The notes below the pieces were generated by a model. The model was not told where the DNA came from, did not search any database, and saw nothing but the letters and a program-made list of their open reading frames with translations. From assembly GCF_019468565.1 (NCBI RefSeq), contig NZ_CP080521.1:3596001-3660000 (forward strand): a DNA stretch of 64,000 nucleotides, in the 5' to 3' direction. The stretch is from Pseudonocardia sp. DSM 110487. Its GTDB lineage: Bacteria > Actinomycetota > Actinomycetes > Mycobacteriales > Pseudonocardiaceae. Both the position numbers and the translations under genes were made by a program. Shown here one piece after another: positions 59,437-64,000 of this stretch (positions within the stretch are counted from its first letter, which is position 1; the number at the start of each line of letters is the position of its first letter).

Positions 59437-60378
59437 TCACGCCCTGCCGGACGTTCGCCGGGCCAGGAGCGACCGGGTCCAGCTGTGCGCGGAGGCCCAC
59501 TGCCGGAAGCCCTCAGCGGTCGGCTCGAGCGGACGGCGCGTCGAGACGAGCAACCCGATGTTCCGGTAGTGCCGGGGCACGATCGGCACCTCGGCGGAGC
59601 CGGCAAGAGGTCCGCCGTGGCGGGCGGGCAGGACCGCGATCCCGACACCCGCGGTTGCGAGCCCCCGCACGGTCTCGACCTCGTCGGTCTCGAACCCGTA
59701 GCGCGGCCGGACCCTGGCCGCGCCGAACAGCTCGTCGACCCTGCGGCGGAGGGCGATCCCCACGGAGAGCCCGACGAAGGTCTCGTCGCGGCAGTCGTAC
59801 AGGCGGACCGACTCGCGGCGTGCCAGGCGGTGATCGGCCGGAACGACGAGGACGAACGGCTCTTGGAAGAGCTCCGTAGCGACGATGTCGACGTCGCTCT
59901 CCCGCACGGAGCTCATGGCGATGTCGATCGTTCCGTCGTGGAGCTTCTCGATCAGCTCCTCGTGAGCGGCCTGCACCAGCGCCAACCGGACGCGGGGCCG
60001 CGTGGCGCGGTAGTCACGCAGGAGTTCGGGAGCTCGGCTGGCTCCCATCGTCCGGAGGAAGCCGAACACGACCTGGCCCCGCCCCGGGTCGGCGGCCTCG
60101 TGGGCGCGCGCCACACCCATGGCCAACGTGGTGTGCGCCGACCCCACGGACTCGGCGAGCGCGACGCCGGCCCGGGTGAGTTCGATCCGCCTGCCGACGC
60201 GGTGCGTGAGCGCGACACCGACGGTCCGGCTCAGCGCCGAGAGCCAGCGCGTCGCGGTGGGCTGGGGCACGCCGACCGCCTCCGCCGCGGCGCTCAGGTG
60301 ACCGCGCTCGGTCATGGCGTGCAGCAGCATCAGCCTCGGCATCAGATCCGACGCGACGGTCGACGACGGCGAGAGCAT
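59437..60378 (-). CDS. LysR-family transcriptional regulator
   Basis: A 313-residue protein (an upstream in-frame ATG would make 329). The HTH is L-L-H-A-M-T-E-R-G-H-L-S-A-A-A-E-A-V-G-V-P-Q-P-T-A-T-R-W-L-S-A-L-S, followed by the linker helix and a periplasmic-binding-like domain with Q-V-V-F-G-F-L-R-T and V-D-I-A-M-S-S-V-R. Divergent from the ALDH-fumarase-SDR operon, so most likely its regulator, responding to a pathway intermediate. The 254-bp gap to the ALDH start holds A/T-rich patches (60,459-60,490). Confidence 0.88.
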   Translation of the reverse strand: MLSPSSTVASDLMPRLMLLHAMTERGHLSAAAEAVGVPQPTATRWLSALSRTVGVALTHRVGRRIELTRAGVALAESVGSAHTTLAMGVARAHEAADPGRGQVVFGFLRTMGASRAPELLRDYRATRPRVRLALVQAAHEELIEKLHDGTIDIAMSSVRESDVDIVATELFQEPFVLVVPADHRLARRESVRLYDCRDETFVGLSVGIALRRRVDELFGAARVRPRYGFETDEVETVRGLATAGVGIAVLPARHGGPLAGSAEVPIVPRHYRNIGLLVSTRRPLEPTAEGFRQWASAHSWTRSLLARRTSGRA

Positions 60379-60632
60379 TCCGGCATCGTACTTCGCCTTC
60401 GACGCGCCAGTGCGAACTCGTGGCACCGCGACATCCGGTCCGGAACAGCGGGGTGACCAGAACTGAATAGGCGATCTTCGTTCGTGAATACGAGCAGGCG
60501 GTGACGTACGGATTGACGACGCGCGGTCCCGGCGAAAGGGCGCTGCTCGTCAACGCTGGTGACAACGGGAGTCCGACGCTGCACAGTAGCGGCCGGTCGG
60601 CTACCCGAGGCAGAACGAGGACTCCGAGGCAA

Positions 60633-62105
60633 ATGAGCGGCACGCTTTCCGAAATCGAGTTGCTGGGCGGAATCGAAAAGGGGTTGCTGATCGGGGGGCG
60701 CTTCCGTCCCACGGCCGGCGGACGGACCTTCGCGGTGGAGAACCCGGCGACGGGGGCGACCCTCTGCGAGGTCGCGGACGGCTCGGCCGAGGACGCCGTC
60801 GCCGCCCTCGCCGCGGCGTCGGCGGCGCAGAGCTCCTGGGCGGCGACGCCGCCCCGCGAGCGCGGCGAGATCCTCCGGCGCGCCTACGAGCTCCTCGTGG
60901 CGCGGACCGAGGAGATCGCGCTGCTGATCACGCTGGAGATGGGCAAGTCGCTGGCCGAGTCGCGCGCCGAGGTCGCTTACGGAGCCGAGTTCTTCCGCTG
61001 GTTCTCCGAGGAGGCCGTGCGCATCCAGGGCGACTTCACCGTCGAGCCCGGTGGCTCGGGGCGGGTCGTCCTGATGCGCCAGCCGGTTGGGCCGAGCCTG
61101 CTGATCACGCCGTGGAACGTCCCGCTGGCGATGCCGACGCGCAAGATCGGCCCGGCGATCGCCGCGGGCTGCACGATGATCCTGAAGCCGGCCGAGCAGA
61201 CTCCCCTGACGGCGTTGCTGCTCGCGTCGGTGCTGGCCGAGGCTGGTCTTCCCGACGGGGTCCTCAACGTCGTGACCACCTCCGACCCTGAAGCGGTCGC
61301 CACGCCTCTGATCCACGACACCCGCCTGCGGAAGCTGTCGTTCACCGGGTCCACGGAGGTGGGCCGGAAACTGATCGTCAGTTCGGCCGACCAGGTGCTC
61401 CGGACGTCGATGGAGTTGGGGGGAAATGCCCCGTTCATCGTGTGGGCGGACGCCGACATCGACGCAGCGGTGGACGGCGCGATGATCGCCAAAATGCGCA
61501 ACATCGGTGAGGCCTGCATCGCGGCCAACCGGTTCTACGTGCACGCGGACGTGGTCGAGGAGTTCACCGACAAGCTGACGGCCCGGATGGGCAAGATGGT
61601 GGTCGGTCCGGGTGTCGACGAGGGTGTCGAGGTCGGCCCGCTGATCGACGCCGTCCAGCGTGACAAGGTCGCCGCGCTCGTCGACGACGCCGTGAGCCGT
61701 GGCGCTCGCGTGCACACGGGAGGCACGGCGCCGTCCGGACCCGGCTACTTCTACCCGCCGACCGTGCTGACCGGTGTTCCGTCCTCCGCGCGCATGACGA
61801 GGGAGGAGATCTTCGGGCCGGTGGCGCCGATCTCGGCCTTCACCGACGAACACGAGGTGCTCCGCGCGGCCAACGACACCGAGTCCGGCCTCGTGAGCTA
61901 CGTCTACAGCCGCGACATCGGTCGGGCGATCCGCCTCGCCGAGGGCCTCGAGACCGGGATGGTCGGCCTCAACCGCGGCTTCGTCTCGAACCCGGCCGCC
62001 CCGTTCGGAGGCGTGAAGCAGTCCGGCCTGGGACGGGAAGGCGGCAGGCTCGGCATCGAGGAGTACCTCGAGGTCAAGTACGTGGCGCTGGACGTGGACC
62101 GGTGA
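60633..62105 (+). CDS. NAD(P)-dependent aldehyde dehydrogenase, succinate-semialdehyde dehydrogenase-like
   Basis: A 490-residue protein. The catalytic Cys295 is in G-E-A-C-I-A-A-N-R, and the general base Glu261 is in M-E-L-G-G-N-A-P, separated by 34 residues as usual. The cofactor site includes I-T-P-W-N-V-P and F-T-G-S-T-E-V-G; the ending has F-G-G-V-K-Q-S-G-L-G-R-E-G. The residues around the cysteine and length fit the GabD-like branch; other aldehydes are possible. CCGAGGCAA before the ATG at 60633. The fumarase start overlaps its stop (GTGA). Confidence 0.9.
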   Translation: MSGTLSEIELLGGIEKGLLIGGRFRPTAGGRTFAVENPATGATLCEVADGSAEDAVAALAAASAAQSSWAATPPRERGEILRRAYELLVARTEEIALLITLEMGKSLAESRAEVAYGAEFFRWFSEEAVRIQGDFTVEPGGSGRVVLMRQPVGPSLLITPWNVPLAMPTRKIGPAIAAGCTMILKPAEQTPLTALLLASVLAEAGLPDGVLNVVTTSDPEAVATPLIHDTRLRKLSFTGSTEVGRKLIVSSADQVLRTSMELGGNAPFIVWADADIDAAVDGAMIAKMRNIGEACIAANRFYVHADVVEEFTDKLTARMGKMVVGPGVDEGVEVGPLIDAVQRDKVAALVDDAVSRGARVHTGGTAPSGPGYFYPPTVLTGVPSSARMTREEIFGPVAPISAFTDEHEVLRAANDTESGLVSYVYSRDIGRAIRLAEGLETGMVGLNRGFVSNPAAPFGGVKQSGLGREGGRLGIEEYLEVKYVALDVDR

Positions 62106-63541
62106 GTGCCGAGCCGATCACGTCCGGCGCCAGTCTGCGCGGCCCCGCCCGGTCGTCCGCGTACCGGGAGGAGAACGACTTCGACGGGGCCGTGATCGTC
62201 CCCGCGAACGCCCTGTGGGGTGCGCAGACCCAGCGCGCGATCGAGACGTTCACCATCAGCGACCTGCGCCTCCCGCGGCGGTACACCGGCGCACTCGGAG
62301 CGCTCAAGCGAGCGGCCGCCCGGGCGAACGCCGATCTGGGGCGGCTCGACCCGGCGCTCGCCGAAGCGATCGTGGACGCAACCGGCGAGGTCGCCGACGG
62401 TCTCCTCGACGACCACTTCCGCGTCGACGTGTTCCAGACCGGCAGCGGCACGAACACGAACATGAACGCCAACGAGGTGATCGCCAACCGGGCGAACCAG
62501 CTGCTGGGCATGCCGCTGGGGACCAGACACCCGGTGCATCCGAACGATCACGTGAACCTCGGGCAGTCCTCCAACGACGTCACGCCCACGGTCGTCCACC
62601 TGGCCGCACAGACGGGGATCACCCACCGGTTGGTGCCTGCGTTCTCCCACCTGGAGACCGCGCTGCGCGCGCTCGCCGAGGCCACCGACGGGATCGTCAA
62701 GCCCGGGCGCACCCATCTGCAGGACGCGGTGCCGATCCGGCTCGGGCAGGAGTTCCTCGGCCACGCCGGACAGATCGAACGCAGCATCGACAGGTTCCGC
62801 GCGGCGCAGCGCGGCCTCGCCGAGGTTGCCCTCGGCGGCACGGCGGTCGGCACCGGACTCAACACCCACCCCGAGTTCGCCGGTCGGGTCGTCGCGGCAC
62901 TGGCCGCGGAGTTCGGCGTGGAGCTGCGCGAGACCGACAACCACTTCCAGGCGCAGAACAACCTCGACGCCGTCGTGTTCGCCTCGGGCGCCCTGCGGAC
63001 GGCTGCCGCCGGCCTCCTGAAGATCGCTGACGACGTCCGCTGGATGAACAGCGGGCCCCGCGCGGGACTGGGCGAGATCGAGGTGCCCAGCCTCTCGATG
63101 GGCTCGTCGATCATGCCCGGGAAGACCAACCCGATCGTCGCGGAAGCGGTGTGCCAGGTCGCGGCCAAGGTGATGGGCAACGACGCGACGATCGCCGTGG
63201 CAGGCGGCCGCGGCAACTTCGAGCTCACCGTGATGACCCCGGTCGCCGCCTTCAGCCTGCTGGAGTCGATCGAGCTACTGGCCGGCGCGGCCGTCGTGTT
63301 CGCCGATCGGTGCATCAGCGGGATCCGGGCCACGTCGGCGGGACCGGCGGCCGTCGAGCGAACTCTGATGATGGTCACCGCGCTCTCCCCGCGCATCGGG
63401 TACGACGAGGCGGCCGCCGTCGCCCGCGAGGCGCGCGCCAGCGGGCGCACGATCCGCGAGGTGGCCCGCGAGCGCACGGACCTGCGGGAGGACGAGCTCT
63501 CCGAGTTGCTCGACCCGCGGCGGATGACCGGCGTCAGCTGA
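62102..63541 (+). CDS. fumC: Class II fumarate hydratase (fumarase/aspartase superfamily)
   Basis: A 479-residue protein. The superfamily signature G-S-S-I-M-P-G-K-T-N-P is near residue 338, the substrate-site S-G-S-G-T-N-T-N-M-N-A-N-E-V near 116 and the H-P-N-D-H-V-N-L-G-Q-S-S-N-D near 143. These fit FumC rather than argininosuccinate lyase. It would interconvert fumarate and malate. Its translation is coupled to the ALDH gene (GTGA overlap), so it probably serves that catabolic operon rather than, or as well as, the citric acid cycle. The SDR gene follows 75 bp later. Confidence 0.93.
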   Translation: MSAEPITSGASLRGPARSSAYREENDFDGAVIVPANALWGAQTQRAIETFTISDLRLPRRYTGALGALKRAAARANADLGRLDPALAEAIVDATGEVADGLLDDHFRVDVFQTGSGTNTNMNANEVIANRANQLLGMPLGTRHPVHPNDHVNLGQSSNDVTPTVVHLAAQTGITHRLVPAFSHLETALRALAEATDGIVKPGRTHLQDAVPIRLGQEFLGHAGQIERSIDRFRAAQRGLAEVALGGTAVGTGLNTHPEFAGRVVAALAAEFGVELRETDNHFQAQNNLDAVVFASGALRTAAAGLLKIADDVRWMNSGPRAGLGEIEVPSLSMGSSIMPGKTNPIVAEAVCQVAAKVMGNDATIAVAGGRGNFELTVMTPVAAFSLLESIELLAGAAVVFADRCISGIRATSAGPAAVERTLMMVTALSPRIGYDEAAAVAREARASGRTIREVARERTDLREDELSELLDPRRMTGVS

Positions 63542-63615
63542 CGCGTGGTGGGCCGGCGGCTTTCGGCCGTCGCGAAGCCCGGTACCGAGAAACCCCAGCC
63601 CACACAGGAGCTGTC

Positions 63616-64000
63616 ATGGAACTGTCCTTCGAGAACAAGGTCGTCGTCGTCACCGGGGCCGCAGGCGGGTTCGGCTCGGTGACCGCGCGGACGTTCGCCG
63701 ACGCCGGAGCTCACGTCGTCGTCTCCGACATCGACACGGTCGGCGCGGAGAAGGTCGCCGCCGACCTGCCCTCGGCGATCGCGGTCACCACCGACGTCAC
63801 CGACGAGGACGCCGTGCGAGGTCTCGTCGACGCCGCCGAGTCGGCGTTCGGGGGGATCGACGTCATGGTGAACAACGCAGGCGTGCCACATCGAGCCGGC
63901 GCCCTCGTCGACCTCCACGTCGAGACGGTCGACCGGCAGCTCGCCGTGAACGTGCGCAGCGTGTTCCTCGGCTGCAAGCACGCGGTGCCGGCGCTCCGCC
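63616..64000 (+). CDS. Short-chain dehydrogenase/reductase, N-terminal part (3' end outside window)
   Basis: 128 residues visible. The cofactor motif T-G-A-A-G-G-F-G (T-G-x3-G-x-G type) is at about 14-21, followed by A-H-V-V-V-S-D-I-D (Asp after the second strand suggests NAD). V-N-N-A-G-V and N-V-R-S-V-F-L-G-C are the next two structural motifs. The catalytic Ser-Tyr-Lys lies beyond the edge. CAGGAGCTGTC precedes the ATG at 63616. Same strand as ALDH and fumarase, so third gene of the operon. Confidence 0.93.
   Translation, partial: MELSFENKVVVVTGAAGGFGSVTARTFADAGAHVVVSDIDTVGAEKVAADLPSAIAVTTDVTDEDAVRGLVDAAESAFGGIDVMVNNAGVPHRAGALVDLHVETVDRQLAVNVRSVFLGCKHAVPALR

Noticed and set aside
1..64000. 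CRISPR array
   Set aside because: No series of regularly spaced short direct repeats was seen on either strand; the repeats found are dispersed or limited to two or three units.

Overview
The window is very GC-rich, with codon third positions mostly G/C, frequent GTG starts, SARP/AfsR and LAL regulators, Rieske and P450 enzymes and encoded small regulators of the HxlR/MarR/TetR types. This fits a filamentous or soil actinobacterium, probably Pseudonocardiaceae (Pseudonocardia or Amycolatopsis-like). That is an inference from gene content only. The window looks like an accessory chromosomal region: few core genes, many oxidoreductases, many regulators, and an unusually high number of broken genes.

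Layout. (1) 1-18.5 kb: an oxidative or tailoring gene set (berberine-bridge-type oxidase end, two methyltransferases, DsrE-like protein, alpha/beta hydrolase, OsmC-like protein, flavin monooxygenase, NTF2-like protein, P450). A large SARP regulator is encoded in the middle, and a five-gene minus-strand run follows (DUF6653, CPBP protease, DUF4389, DUF1772, aromatic FAD monooxygenase). The block closes with a LAL-type LuxR regulator. (2) 18.5-23 kb: a visibly lower-GC island with a Nudix protein cut at its C terminus, a two-helix membrane protein with a soluble domain, small orphan proteins and a frameshifted membrane-anchored gene. It ends in the 3' half of a tRNA-Pro gene followed by a hairpin, the usual scar of an integrative element. 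(3) 24-33 kb: regulator/target pairs (tautomerase-HxlR, MBL hydrolase-HxlR, molybdenum hydroxylase operon-MarR), each with a visible inverted or direct repeat in the divergent gap, interleaved with pseudogenes (zinc-type quinone oxidoreductase, LysR, TetR). (4) 33-38 kb: a DHA2 drug exporter divergent from a second SARP regulator, with three 11-bp-spaced heptamers between them. (5) 38-44 kb: decayed LysR, PNPOx and sigma-like genes, a lipoprotein, then a clean operon for uptake and O-demethylation of an aromatic acid (MFS, Rieske oxygenase, reductase). (6) 44-51 kb: a K+ channel with two RCK domains plus DUF6394; a composite IS insertion carrying a methyltransferase; a DHFR-like protein; a TetR/membrane-protein pair. 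(7) 51.6-57.2 kb: a giant Ser/Thr kinase-ATPase-GAF-histidine kinase. (8) 57.2-64 kb: a junk zone of polyketide synthase, transposase and resolvase fragments joined to a decapitated ribBA, then flavin reductase, and a LysR gene divergent from an aldehyde dehydrogenase-fumarase-dehydrogenase operon that runs off the window.

How it works together: much of the intact content is oxidation of small organic or aromatic compounds, with flavin supply and reductase genes nearby, each module under its own local regulator. The strongest structural result is the composite IS insertion at 46,614-48,768. Its empty-site sequence can be reconstructed from a homologous copy at 18,581-18,702 in the same window, with an AGT duplication at both ends. 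Several calls rest on family recognition without a database search; frameshift calls cannot be separated here from sequencing errors.
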